This document shows positions 1 to 7,258 of a DNA stretch of 64,000 nt, piece after piece; position 1 is the stretch's first letter, and each line of letters opens with the position of its first letter. The DNA is from Spectribacter hydrogenoxidans (GTDB taxonomy: Bacteria > Pseudomonadota > Gammaproteobacteria > Nevskiales > Salinisphaeraceae). The stretch is from NCBI RefSeq assembly GCF_031846275.1, contig NZ_JAVRIB010000015.1, positions 10,345-74,344 of the forward strand, read 5' to 3'. Both the position numbers and the translations under genes were made by a program. Below the pieces are notes generated by a model. That model did not search any database, was not told the DNA's origin, and saw only the letters and a program-made list of their open reading frames with translations.

Positions 1-2
1 TG

Positions 3-206
3 AGCCTAGGTGGCAACATCGTTCCAACGGAAAATCTCGCCGAAGTACTGCAGGTTGGCATGGATTCCGGCGCTAAAAAGGTGCTGCTACCAATGAGCAG
101 TGCCAAAGATATTGCGTCTGTGCCCAGCGAATTGTTCTCCAAGTTTCAGGTCAGCTTTTACTCTGACCCGGTCGATGCCGTGTTCAAGGCGCTCGGCGTT
201 GATTGA
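3..206 (+). CDS. brxL: BrxL-like Lon-type protease, C-terminal end (5' part outside window)
   Basis: The open frame enters from the window edge and ends at TGA 204-206, giving the last 67 residues. It reads LGGNIVPTENLAEVLQVG, then AKKVLLPMSS, then ELFSKFQVSFYSDPVDAVFK, ending ALGVD. This matches the C-terminal Lon-protease-like end of BrxL, the AAA+/Lon-like protein of type I BREX phage-exclusion systems. The S/K proteolytic region of Lon-like domains falls in this stretch. The rest of the gene and any brxABC, pglX or pglZ partners would lie upstream. The family call comes from motif memory; a generic Lon-like protease is the alternative. Confidence 0.75.
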   Translation, partial: SLGGNIVPTENLAEVLQVGMDSGAKKVLLPMSSAKDIASVPSELFSKFQVSFYSDPVDAVFKALGVD

Positions 207-291
207 AGCTGATGGACTCAGCTCACCTTTCCAACAGAACACGTGGATTGTTGAGAGCCTGTTTCTCGGCGGACAAGCTGGTTAAGCAGTA

Positions 292-753
292 ATGCATACG
301 AGTGATTCGCGTGATCGGTTAACCGATATTCTCTTCTACGGTCTTTATCTCGACCCGCGCATGCTCACGGACCGCGGGGTGCAACCGCGCAACCCGCGGC
401 TGGCCTCGGTACCGGATCACCAGCTTTGCATTGGTCACCTCTCCACTATTGTGCGGTCGCCCGGTGATCATGCATTCGGGGTTGTTTACTCGCTCACCCA
501 CGATGAAATCCGCGAGCTTTACCGGGACTCTGGCTTGGATGTCTACGGACCGGAGGCCGTCATCGCCGAACTCTTCGACGGCCCCAGCATCCCCGCCGTC
601 TGCTGGATTCTGCGCGAACCGCCGTCGCCCGACGAGCAGAACCCCGACCTCGTCGAAAAGCTCGGCCGGGCGATGGCCGAGGCGGGCCTTCCCGCCATCG
701 ACCTGTCCCGGCACACGGCCGCCGCCGTGATGGGCGTGACTGCGCCATGCTAG
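292..753 (+). CDS. gamma-glutamylcyclotransferase-like (AIG2/GGCT fold) protein
   Basis: The product is a 153-residue soluble protein. FYGLYLDPRML near residues 15-25 resembles the N-terminal Y-G-x-L-xx-P signature of GGCT/AIG2-fold proteins. It is followed by GHLSTIVRSPGDHAFGVVYSL, the strand carrying a G-xx-Y segment, and by a T-x-x-E-I-x-x-L-Y helix. Family members cyclise gamma-glutamyl peptides, but substrates of bacterial members are mostly unknown. It lies 85 bp after the brxL stop on the same strand with no strong Shine-Dalgarno, and its stop is 2 bp from the convergent metK stop. The fold call is moderately sure; the substrate is not known. Confidence 0.6.
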   Translation: MHTSDSRDRLTDILFYGLYLDPRMLTDRGVQPRNPRLASVPDHQLCIGHLSTIVRSPGDHAFGVVYSLTHDEIRELYRDSGLDVYGPEAVIAELFDGPSIPAVCWILREPPSPDEQNPDLVEKLGRAMAEAGLPAIDLSRHTAAAVMGVTAPC

Positions 754-755
754 GA

Positions 756-2042
756 TCAGTAGCGATTCGCCCACCAGGCGCGCATCTCGTCGCTGACCTG
801 CCCGGCGCCATGCAGTTCCTTCATGAAGCGGGACAGCTGCCGTTGCTTTTCCGGCGCGCCGGGTCCGAGCCCGAGTTCTGCCCGCAGCGCATCGACCCGG
901 GCCGTCGATTCCCACGTGAATTCCGGCAGCTCCCGCCCGAAGTGGCCGAAAGCCGCGGTCGCCGCATAGATCGGTCGTGTCAGCTCGAGGTCCCGGATGA
1001 TGCCCGCCGGCGACAGATCGAAGACCCGATGGACGGCCTGTTCAATCTCCGCCTCCTCAATGCTGGCGGTGCCATGAGTGTCCACACGCACCGACACCGG
1101 GGCTGCTCGGCCGATCGCATAGGCCAGTTGCACGGTGGCCTTCGACGCCAGCTCCGCGGCCATCACCGTCTTGGCGACCCATCGCGCCGCATACGCGGCT
1201 GACCGGTCAACCTTGGTCGGGTCCTTGCCCGAGAATGCGCCACCGCCATGCGGACAGCTCCCGCCATAGGTGTCCACGATGATCTTGCGCCCGGTCAGCC
1301 CGGTATCCGCGTGGGGGCCGCCGGCCTCGAATCGCCCGCCGGGGTTGACCAGGCACTGGGAGTGGGGGCGCATCAGTGCCTTGGGCATGATCGGCGACAC
1401 GACCTGTTGCATGACCTGGTTATGGAGCTCGATCTCATCGAGGGTGCCATCGGTCTGGGTGGAGACCACTACGGTTTCAATGGTCGCCGGGCGGCCGTCC
1501 TCATAGCCGAGCGTCACCTGGGCCTTGGCGTCCGGGCGCAGCCAGAGCAGGGTGCCGTCCCCGCGCAGCCGCTTGTGCTGCTGCATGATCCGGTGTGCCA
1601 GGCGGATGGCCAATGGCATCAGCTCCGGGGTCTCGTCACAGGCGTATCCGAACATCAGGCCCTGATCGCCGGCCCCGAGTTCGCCATCCTCGTGAACGAC
1701 GGCCCCGGCGATCTCCACCGACTGGCCGTGCACCCGCAGGAGCACCTCGCAGCGGTCGGGGTCGATGCCGGGAAAGCTGTCGTTGTAGCCGGTCTCGCGC
1801 AGGACGCCACGGACCAGCCCGTCCAGCTCGCCACGCAGCTGCTCGAAGTGCCGTTCGTCGCGAAAGCCGAATTCGCCGGCCACCACCACGAGGTTGTCGG
1901 CCAGCAGGGTTTCGCAGGCGACCCGCGCGTGGGCGTCCAGCGTCAGACAGCGGTCGAGGACGGTATCCGAGATGCGGTCGGCCAGCTTGTCGGGGTGGCC
2001 GTCGGAGACCGACTCGGAGGTGAAGAGATAGCGCTGCGTCAT
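756..2042 (-). CDS. metK: S-adenosylmethionine synthetase MetK
   Basis: MetK makes S-adenosylmethionine from methionine and ATP in the cytosol. The start MTQRYLFTSESVSDGHPDK carries the N-terminal GHPDK motif. GAGDQG (about residue 120) and GGGAFSGKDPTKVDRSAAY (about 265-283) are the ATP/methionine and P-loop signatures. The open frame runs further upstream, but ATG 2042 follows a GAGG-type ribosome site and is where family homology begins. At 428 residues it is about 40 longer than the common 384. The extra C-terminal tail, from about GPGAPEKQRQL to WWANRY, has no counterpart I recognise. Two tandem SAM-II riboswitches precede it. Its position beside BREX, which needs SAM, is suggestive only. 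Confidence 0.95.
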   Translation of the reverse strand: MTQRYLFTSESVSDGHPDKLADRISDTVLDRCLTLDAHARVACETLLADNLVVVAGEFGFRDERHFEQLRGELDGLVRGVLRETGYNDSFPGIDPDRCEVLLRVHGQSVEIAGAVVHEDGELGAGDQGLMFGYACDETPELMPLAIRLAHRIMQQHKRLRGDGTLLWLRPDAKAQVTLGYEDGRPATIETVVVSTQTDGTLDEIELHNQVMQQVVSPIMPKALMRPHSQCLVNPGGRFEAGGPHADTGLTGRKIIVDTYGGSCPHGGGAFSGKDPTKVDRSAAYAARWVAKTVMAAELASKATVQLAYAIGRAAPVSVRVDTHGTASIEEAEIEQAVHRVFDLSPAGIIRDLELTRPIYAATAAFGHFGRELPEFTWESTARVDALRAELGLGPGAPEKQRQLSRFMKELHGAGQVSDEMRAWWANRY

Positions 2043-2050
2043 GATCCGAT

Positions 2051-2097
2051 TCCTCGTCCCCGAACAGAAACACCGGCAGGTGTCGGTCGGGGAGTGA
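2051..2097 (-). promoter_or_regulatory. hairpin abutting the metK ribosome-binding site
   Basis: On the minus strand the arms TCCCCGA and TCGGGGA (2087-2093 and 2057-2063), with inner ACACC/GGTGT pairs, form a stem ending beside the GAGGA ribosome site at 2051-2055. There is no T-tract, so a role in translation is more likely than termination. It lies between the second SAM-II aptamer and the start codon and could be its expression platform. This is inferred from base pairing only. Confidence 0.45.
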
Positions 2098-2107
2098 ACC
2101 GGATACC

Positions 2108-2161
2108 GCCGCTTTAGCCGTACTTGTATCCCGCCCGCAAGTTGGTACTTAAATCGGCGGC
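2108..2161 (-). promoter_or_regulatory. SAM-II riboswitch aptamer, promoter-distal copy
   Basis: The minus strand reads CCGCCGATTTAAGTACC, then AACTTGCGGGCGGGATACAA, then GTACGGCTAAAGCG. This follows the SAM-II (metX/env9b) aptamer layout: P1 stem, GATTTAA loop, TTGC, returning P1 arm, ATACAA, GGCTAAA. P1 pairs CCGCC with GGCGG. In the upstream copy the same stem pairs CGCGCC with GGCGCG, a compensatory change that supports the structure. It lies 66 nt before the metK start codon, next to a ribosome-site hairpin. Confidence 0.85.
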
Positions 2162-2177
2162 TGCCCGGCACCCGGGC

Positions 2178-2213
2178 AATAAAAAACCCGCTCAGCGAAT
2201 ACGCCAAAGCGGG
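2178..2213 (-). terminator. intrinsic terminator between the two SAM-II aptamers
   Basis: On the minus strand CCCGCT (2208-2213) pairs with AGCGGG (2187-2192), with an inner GCG/CGC pair, followed directly by six T (2181-2186). It sits just after the first SAM-II aptamer, so the first switch probably controls transcription of metK. Confidence 0.85.
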
Positions 2214-2223
2214 CCTTTCCAGG

Positions 2224-2277
2224 TCGCTTTAGCGGCATTTGTTACGCGCCCGCAAGCTGAGCTCAAATCGGCGCGAT
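2224..2277 (-). promoter_or_regulatory. SAM-II riboswitch aptamer, promoter-proximal copy
   Basis: The minus strand reads CATCGCGCCGATTTGAGC, then TCAGCTTGCGGGCGCG, then TAACAAATGCCGCTAAAGCG. It closely matches the well-known SAM-II sequence, with GCGCG stem arms, GATTT loop, TTGC and AAATG-xx-GCTAAA. It lies 11 bp upstream of a T-tracted terminator and shares the order of conserved blocks with the second copy 116 bp downstream. A weak promoter candidate (TTGCAG, 17 bp, TAGTCT) precedes it at about 2284-2312. Confidence 0.88.
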
Positions 2278-2340
2278 GTGAAGACTAGCAGCGCTACCGA
2301 GGCCCTGCAAATGCGTCGCCGAGATTGGACGGGCCCGTGT

Positions 2341-2817
2341 TCAGGACAACGCCGCCATCAGATCGTCCTGGTGCTGCCACTCGAACTCGCGCTTGATTTC
2401 GTATCGCACGAGCACCCAAAAGTCCGGCTTGGGCTCGCCGGATTCGGCCTCGAGCCAGGTTCTGGCGTCATCCAGGCAATCGCGAAGGGTGGCGGCAATC
2501 AGCGACCAGTCCGGCTTCGGATCGTATTCGTACTGGGAATAGACCAGCCAGCTCGGCGAGGTGTGGCCGTGGAAGGCGTGGTGTGCCAGCTGCGGGGTGG
2601 GGTAGCACTCGCGGAACCGGGGATGGAGGCTGCCGTAATGCTGATGCAGGAACTGATCGACGAACACCAGGCTGAGCATGGCAGCCCGCATGCGACTGCG
2701 GTCTCTGGACCGACGAATCACCTGCTCGGTGCCGCACTGGCAGATTCTCGTGCGCTCCCGATCCTTCAACGGCTGGGCCTCGAACCAGGCGAATGTTTCC
2801 GGCAGGGAGGTGGCCAT
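2341..2817 (-). CDS. hypothetical protein, 158 aa
   Basis: I do not recognise the family. The start at 2817 (MATSLPETFAWFEAQPLKD) is chosen because GGAGAGA precedes it, while the longer frame lacks a site. The protein is soluble and rich in aromatic and charged residues. It has ICQCGTEQVIRRSRDRSRMR near residues 25-45 and W-L-V-Y-S-Q-Y-E-Y-D-P-K-P-D-W in the middle. No signal peptide or membrane segment is visible. It is transcribed toward metK, ending 63 bp before the first riboswitch, and is probably separately transcribed because the metK terminator lies between them. Confidence 0.6.
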   Translation of the reverse strand: MATSLPETFAWFEAQPLKDRERTRICQCGTEQVIRRSRDRSRMRAAMLSLVFVDQFLHQHYGSLHPRFRECYPTPQLAHHAFHGHTSPSWLVYSQYEYDPKPDWSLIAATLRDCLDDARTWLEAESGEPKPDFWVLVRYEIKREFEWQHQDDLMAALS

Positions 2818-2985
2818 ATCTGATCTCTCCGTGACGTTTTCTGGGCTTTTCCGACACGCCCTGTCGGATGGATCTGCCAATAATGGACAGCGCGCAGCAA
2901 ACGTCGCAGGGTGAGCGGTGTCTAGCGGGCAGCCTGACGCGAAAATTGCCAAGCGGCTAGTCTCGACGTCTCGGGAGCGGATGCC

Positions 2986-3438
2986 ATGAGCCAGATCAAC
3001 CGATTGGAAGAACCCACATTGCAGCTCCTGTCATTGCTAGTCGCGGGCGTGCTTCTGAGCGGTTGCGTTGCAACCGGCGAACCCCGCATGCGGACGCTCT
3101 CGGAATTCCAGTACGGCGACCGCGATACCGGGACCATCCGTGACAGCAACTATCAGCGGCAAGGCGATATCCAGCAGCGGGGCGACGACTACATCATCCG
3201 CGACAATCTGTACCGCGCGAAGTACCGGCTGGACCGGCAGGCCGACGGCAGCTATACCGTGCGTGACTCCAATTACCAGCCCGTGGGCGAGATCAGTGCG
3301 CCTGACGCCGGCGGCACGCGTCGGGTGCGGGATGGCGGCTACCGTCCTAAGGGGCGTATAGAAAGCAGAGATGGTGAGACGATTTATCGGGACCCGAGCT
3401 ATAAAAAACGCTTGGGAACGGAACTTGAGCTGGAATGA
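2986..3438 (+). CDS. small lipoprotein with internal YxxxG/RDSNY repeats
   Basis: The N-terminus has a hydrophobic stretch ending in the lipobox LLSGC (Cys27), so the mature protein should be a lipid-anchored 124-residue periplasmic or outer-membrane protein. The mature part is built from about five short units of the form G-x-I-R-D-S-N-Y-x-x-x-G: TGTIRDSNYQRQGDI, YIIRDNLYRAK, YTVRDSNYQPVGEI, RRVRDGGYRPKGRI and TIYRDPSYKKR. These suggest a strand-turn repeat. The start MSQINRL gives an unusually charged signal-peptide n-region. The function is unknown. Neighbouring genes are also unrecognised. Confidence 0.7.
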   Translation: MSQINRLEEPTLQLLSLLVAGVLLSGCVATGEPRMRTLSEFQYGDRDTGTIRDSNYQRQGDIQQRGDDYIIRDNLYRAKYRLDRQADGSYTVRDSNYQPVGEISAPDAGGTRRVRDGGYRPKGRIESRDGETIYRDPSYKKRLGTELELE

Positions 3439-3638
3439 CGTCCGGTTCGAAGGCCGAAAGCCACGTGTTAGCGGTGACGAACTAGTATTCCATCGAGTCT
3501 CTGGCAGTTTACGGCCATCCTGAGCCACCCTTCCGACGGCGTGACAGATCCTGACGCGGCAAGAGTCGTCGCCATCGCGGCTGTCGGGCCCCGAGCCAGC
3601 GTAGCGACTCCATCCCATCGACTAATGGAGAAGCTCAC

Positions 3639-4424
3639 ATGGGAAACTCGGAAGTAGATAGCAAAGAGCCTCGTGGTTGCTGGACGCTGCCCAAACTGCA
3701 CTTGCGCGCCGCAACGCGAGAGTTTGGCCGGTACTTGTGGTGCTGGGCACCGGCACCAATCGAGGGTGACTGGCATTTGACCGTGGCTGTGGCCAACGTC
3801 GGCGGTGGCTGGCGCGTCGCTGATCGCCACTTCGGGGATGAAGCCTCGGCCTACCGGGCGGCGGCCCGTTACAACGCAGCTCGGGGCGTCGAACACGGCG
3901 CCATGGAACGAATCCGAGCATCTGCTGCGGCGGCGCCGGCAAGAGGCGTGTCATTCAGACTGCCGAAGGCTTTCGAGTTCTCGAGCAACGTTTTCGAGGG
4001 TTTTCAGCGGTACGCGGAACCCTGGAAAGAGGCCGCATGGCCTGTCCCCCGGCCAGACTTTCCGTTGCAGCTGTCCGAGGAAAGTGAAGCCGCGGCCGAG
4101 GACCAGCTAGCCGGTTGCTATTGGGCTTGGTCCGTGGTCGAGTTGATTGCTGGATGGGGCGTGTGTGCCATCGCGGCGAATCGGGCGGGTGTATACGTCA
4201 GCCCGGAGTTCGTCTCCGGTATTCGCGAGATGGCTACCGCTGCAGCGGATGCAAATAACCATTATCGCGGCGTGTCCAAGGCTCAGGCCGCTCGCATTAT
4301 CGCGAGCGGCCAGTTTGCTGATGGATGTGTCGGGGCTCATCTCGACCAATTGCTGCGCGCCGGCAAGTATCACTATTCGCTGACAACCGGGCCTGATTCC
4401 GGAGGAGGACAGGGCGCCATCTGA
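3639..4424 (+). CDS. hypothetical protein, 261 aa
   Basis: The family is not recognised. The start ATG 3639 follows GGAGAAG with normal spacing. The N-terminal 80 residues contain W-x-W-A-P-A-P and a segment G-D-W-H-L-T-V-A-V-A-N-V-G-G-G-W-R-V-A-D, which could be a small beta domain. A region at about 145-175 (AEDQLAGCYWAWSVVELIAG) is hydrophobic and could be one membrane-associated or buried helix. The C-terminus looks helical and alanine-rich. No metal or nucleotide motif is visible. It stands alone on the plus strand before the minus-strand integrase module. Confidence 0.6.
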   Translation: MGNSEVDSKEPRGCWTLPKLHLRAATREFGRYLWCWAPAPIEGDWHLTVAVANVGGGWRVADRHFGDEASAYRAAARYNAARGVEHGAMERIRASAAAAPARGVSFRLPKAFEFSSNVFEGFQRYAEPWKEAAWPVPRPDFPLQLSEESEAAAEDQLAGCYWAWSVVELIAGWGVCAIAANRAGVYVSPEFVSGIREMATAAADANNHYRGVSKAQAARIIASGQFADGCVGAHLDQLLRAGKYHYSLTTGPDSGGGQGAI

Positions 4425-4487
4425 CAGGTGGTCCTCGGGCACCGTTGGCGGTTAACAGATACCGGTAGTGCCGGCGCGACCGTCGTT

Positions 4488-4571
4488 TCATGGCGCGCCG
4501 AGTATCAGCATCGCGGCGTATATGAGAATAAAGCCCAGTGCGATCATCATCAGGCGCTCGTATGGATTCAT
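4488..4571 (-). CDS. 27-residue hydrophobic small protein
   Basis: This short frame reads MNPYERLMMIALGFILIYAA, then MLILGAP. It is one predicted membrane helix behind a short charged head. A strong ribosome site GGAGAAG lies 6 nt before its ATG at 4571, which is the main evidence that it is translated. It lies downstream of the HD-domain gene on the same strand. Its function is unknown, and it was too short for ordinary gene calling. Confidence 0.5.
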   Translation of the reverse strand: MNPYERLMMIALGFILIYAAMLILGAP

Positions 4572-4703
4572 GGCGCTTCTCCGGTTTGTTGTTGTTATTG
4601 ATCGGAATCGGCGTCGTCGGATATGCAGTTGCCCCGCATGGCCCGGCTCGCCGCCGAGCCATGCATGGCAACGCGTTGTGGCGGCGGCGGGCCGCCGGTG
4701 GGG

Positions 4704-5675
4704 TCAATGCGGCAGCGCGTGCTGCTCGCTTACCAGCGTCTGATGCGCCAGTACAGGTAGCGCGGCGAGCTGTTGCCCGGCCAACGTCTCACCCAGTAGG
4801 GCCGACAAACGCCGGCCATTGGCCAGACCGGCACTGATCCGGTCGGCGTACACCACGATGTCGGCGCCCACGAAACGCGCGCGATGGCGCATCGCATTAG
4901 GTTGTCCGATGTACCCGAGCATGTAGTTCAGGGCGGCAGCCAGATCCGGCGCGCGCGAGCGCAGCCACTCCAGGTGTCTATCCAGCAGACGACTGGTCTG
5001 CACCCCGTGGTCGACCAGCTTGTAGTGCACCGGCCGGGTGTCGTTGTCACCCACGGTCCGGATTTTTCCCAAGTCGTGCATCAGGGCGACGACCTTGATG
5101 AGATCACACTCTACTGGTGTAAGCGCTCCCTCAGTCAGCCGATCACACAGCGCCATCACATGCATGCTGTGGATCAGTAGACCGCCTCGGGCGGCGTGGT
5201 GATGCCCCAGACTCCCCCGGCAGGTCAGGATCGCCGGGCTGATACGGGTATCGAGTAGCACCCGGTTGATGAAACGACGCAGCGGCTCGGGGTCCAGCTT
5301 GCCCACCATGGTCTCGAGCGCTTCGAGCGCGGCAACGGCCGCCTCGGGACACAGCGACCGCGGCAGCAGCCGGGCTGCATTCCTGATCTCCGGCTCACTG
5401 ATGGTATGCAGGGCCCGCAGATCGCCGATCACGCGGCCCCCGAATCGGCGGACATACAGCGCCGCCTGGACCGGAACGGGCCGATGGACTGGCAGATTCC
5501 CCAGCAGGCCGGATTCCGGCCAGACGTAGGCGTCGATCGAATCCCTGCTGTCCTCCAGGGTCGCCGTGGCGAACCACTTGCCGCCGGATGTCTGGCGCTG
5601 GGTCACGTCGGTCAGCAGATACTGGCCCTGGACGATGCTGTTGAGACGCGTAGGCGCCTTGTCGAGTGCTGTCAT
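4704..5675 (-). CDS. OB-fold/HD-domain phosphohydrolase (YhaM-like)
   Basis: The first 100 residues look like an OB nucleic-acid-binding fold (QYLLTDVTQRQTSGGKWFAT, YVWPESG). An HD domain follows, with GGLLIHSMHVM (about 190) and the MHDLGK metal motif (about 225), then H-x-x-x-T-S-R-L-L and a later V-x-A-D. This is the arrangement of YhaM/CBF1-type 3'-5' exoribonucleases and of HD proteins carried on integrative elements. The start at 5675 follows AAGGAGG. It lies 20 bp downstream of the integrase stop, so it is probably cotranscribed with it. The enzymatic substrate is inferred from the fold. Confidence 0.7.
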   Translation of the reverse strand: MTALDKAPTRLNSIVQGQYLLTDVTQRQTSGGKWFATATLEDSRDSIDAYVWPESGLLGNLPVHRPVPVQAALYVRRFGGRVIGDLRALHTISEPEIRNAARLLPRSLCPEAAVAALEALETMVGKLDPEPLRRFINRVLLDTRISPAILTCRGSLGHHHAARGGLLIHSMHVMALCDRLTEGALTPVECDLIKVVALMHDLGKIRTVGDNDTRPVHYKLVDHGVQTSRLLDRHLEWLRSRAPDLAAALNYMLGYIGQPNAMRHRARFVGADIVVYADRISAGLANGRRLSALLGETLAGQQLAALPVLAHQTLVSEQHALPH

Positions 5676-5694
5676 GACAGCCTCCTTTTTCTTA

Positions 5695-6927
5695 TTAATG
5701 GGGCGTTGTTGCGTTATGGGACGCAGGGACTGCGCCAACGCCTGAGTGCGCGTCCCTGTGCGAGGTGATCTGACCGGCCAGCAGCCGCTCCATGGCCGAG
5801 CCGTCGCGCCGTGTCAGATTCGGCACGAATCGCGAGTAGGTCTTGAACAGCATGGTGGTATCGCTGTGGCCGAGCTGTCGGGCCACCCACTCCGGGTTCT
5901 CGCCCGCCCCCAGCCAGAGCGTGGCTGCCGTATGCCGGGTCTGGTACGGCCGGCGCCGCTCCAGGCCCAGATACCGAAGTAGGGGGAACCAGACCCGGTT
6001 GTTGACGTTATCCAGATCCAGCGGCGCCCCGGCGGCATTGCAGAACACGAAGTCCGACAGGCTGGCGGTGGCCTCGTGCTGTACCTGTAATGCCTCCAGC
6101 ACCGGCTGACTGAGGTCGACCTCGCGCTGGGACCCATCCGTCTTGGTGGTTTCCAGGCGCCCGCGCACCAGGTTTCGACGCACCAGAATCTGGCGCCGCT
6201 CGAAGTCCACGTAGCGCCACTGCAAGCCGTGTAGCTCGCCCGTGCGCAGGCCGGTGAAGAACCGCACGATCAGATACGGCCGATAATCGGGCCGCACCGT
6301 ATCGATCAGGGACCGGACCTCGGCCATGGAGAAGGGGTGAATATCCACCCGCTGCTGCTTGAGCCGCTTGATGCGATCCACCGGATTGGTGAAGTCGTAG
6401 CGCTCACCCGCCTCGCCAAGGATCTGGCCATGGATCTGGATGATGCGGTTGACCGTCTTGGCTGATAGCCCCGGATTGCCCGAGCGGCCCGGCACTTCCA
6501 CCAGCCGCGCCCGGAACGCTAGGATCCCGGCCTTGGTGATCTCGCCCACCGGCTGCTCGCCGAACGCGGGAATCAGGTGCCGGTCGAGCGTGGAGCGAAT
6601 GGTGGCGCAATGCGAATTCCGCCACGCGGGTCGATTCTCGGTAAACCAGGTCTCTGCGAACTCTCTATATAGAGGCGTGCCCTGGACAGCCTGGGTGCCA
6701 CTGGCGGCGACAGGGCCGGCAAACCGGCTCGCATTCTTGCTGCCCGGGAAATAGCGCGCGTAGTCGAAGGTGCCCAGGGTGATCTCGGCTTCGATCTTGT
6801 CGAGCACCTTCTGCATGCGTTTCCGGTTGGACGCGTTGTCCGTGAGTTTCGTGTACTCACGGCAGCGTTGGCCCTGGTAGCGGAAGTCGAAGAAGAGCTG
6901 GCCATTGTTAGCGCGAATACTAGACAT
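5695..6927 (-). CDS. int: phage-type tyrosine integrase
   Basis: The protein catalyses site-specific integration and excision. An N-terminal arm-binding domain (MSSIRANNGQLFFDFRYQGQ, DUF3596-like) is followed by a core-binding domain (about 90-185) and a catalytic domain. That domain has RFFTGLRTGELHGLQW (catalytic Arg), HTAATLWL in the R-H-x-x-A position (TRHTAAT), RQLGHSDTTML and the nucleophile in FKTYSRFVP. All key residues appear present and the length (410) is normal. The start at 6927 is chosen over ATG 6942 because it has the better ribosome site. It overlaps the excisionase gene by 8 bp, so the two are translationally coupled. Confidence 0.92.
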   Translation of the reverse strand: MSSIRANNGQLFFDFRYQGQRCREYTKLTDNASNRKRMQKVLDKIEAEITLGTFDYARYFPGSKNASRFAGPVAASGTQAVQGTPLYREFAETWFTENRPAWRNSHCATIRSTLDRHLIPAFGEQPVGEITKAGILAFRARLVEVPGRSGNPGLSAKTVNRIIQIHGQILGEAGERYDFTNPVDRIKRLKQQRVDIHPFSMAEVRSLIDTVRPDYRPYLIVRFFTGLRTGELHGLQWRYVDFERRQILVRRNLVRGRLETTKTDGSQREVDLSQPVLEALQVQHEATASLSDFVFCNAAGAPLDLDNVNNRVWFPLLRYLGLERRRPYQTRHTAATLWLGAGENPEWVARQLGHSDTTMLFKTYSRFVPNLTRRDGSAMERLLAGQITSHRDAHSGVGAVPASHNATTPH

Positions 6928-7153
6928 GGCAGTTCGCTCCATTCGCCATCGGAATGGAGGTATCGAAGGCCGGCTGCATGAACATGTCCGCTTCGATGGC
7001 CTCCCAGATGTATAGAATCTTGCGTCCGTTGAACGGCCGAAAGTAATGACGTCCTTCGAGGAGGACTGAATCCTTCAGCCGTTCACGAATTGTTCTCGCG
7101 TCATACTTGATGCGTGCTGACAGCTCGTTAGTCGTGAGATACGTTTGTGTCAT
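6920..7153 (-). CDS. xis: excisionase-like helix-turn-helix protein
   Basis: This 77-residue protein begins MTQTYLTTNELSARIKYDAR and continues TIRERLKDSVLLEGRHYFRP. That is a winged-helix/MerR-like DNA-binding fold typical of AlpA and excisionase directionality factors. NGRKILYIWEAIEADM completes the wing and recognition region. Its stop overlaps the integrase start. It is divergent from the XRE-type regulator, so the 105-bp gap between them holds the control region of the module. The directionality role is inferred from position and fold. Confidence 0.7.
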   Translation of the reverse strand: MTQTYLTTNELSARIKYDARTIRERLKDSVLLEGRHYFRPFNGRKILYIWEAIEADMFMQPAFDTSIPMANGANCHV

Positions 7154-7197
7154 AGTGTTTCCTGATGCGCAGGGTATATGATCAAGTGCGACACAAA

Positions 7198-7216
7198 TGT
7201 ATCAACTAATGATACA
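7198..7216. promoter_or_regulatory. inverted-repeat operator in int/xre intergenic region
   Basis: TGTATC and GATACA form a perfect 6-bp inverted repeat around the 7-bp spacer AACTAAT, in the AT-rich gap between the divergent excisionase and XRE genes. The likely binder is the adjacent XRE-family repressor; this is inferred. Confidence 0.5.
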
Positions 7217-7258
7217 AACGTCAATAATAAGATTCATATTCGGCGAGGGGAGCCGTCC

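Noticed and set aside
319..915. Long minus-strand open frame opposite the GGCT-like gene and metK end
   Set aside because: Arginine/glycine-rich shadow of two better-supported genes; no family match or ribosome site.
1248..2117. 289-residue plus-strand frame opposite metK
   Set aside because: Mirror of the metK coding strand; composition typical of a high-GC antisense frame.
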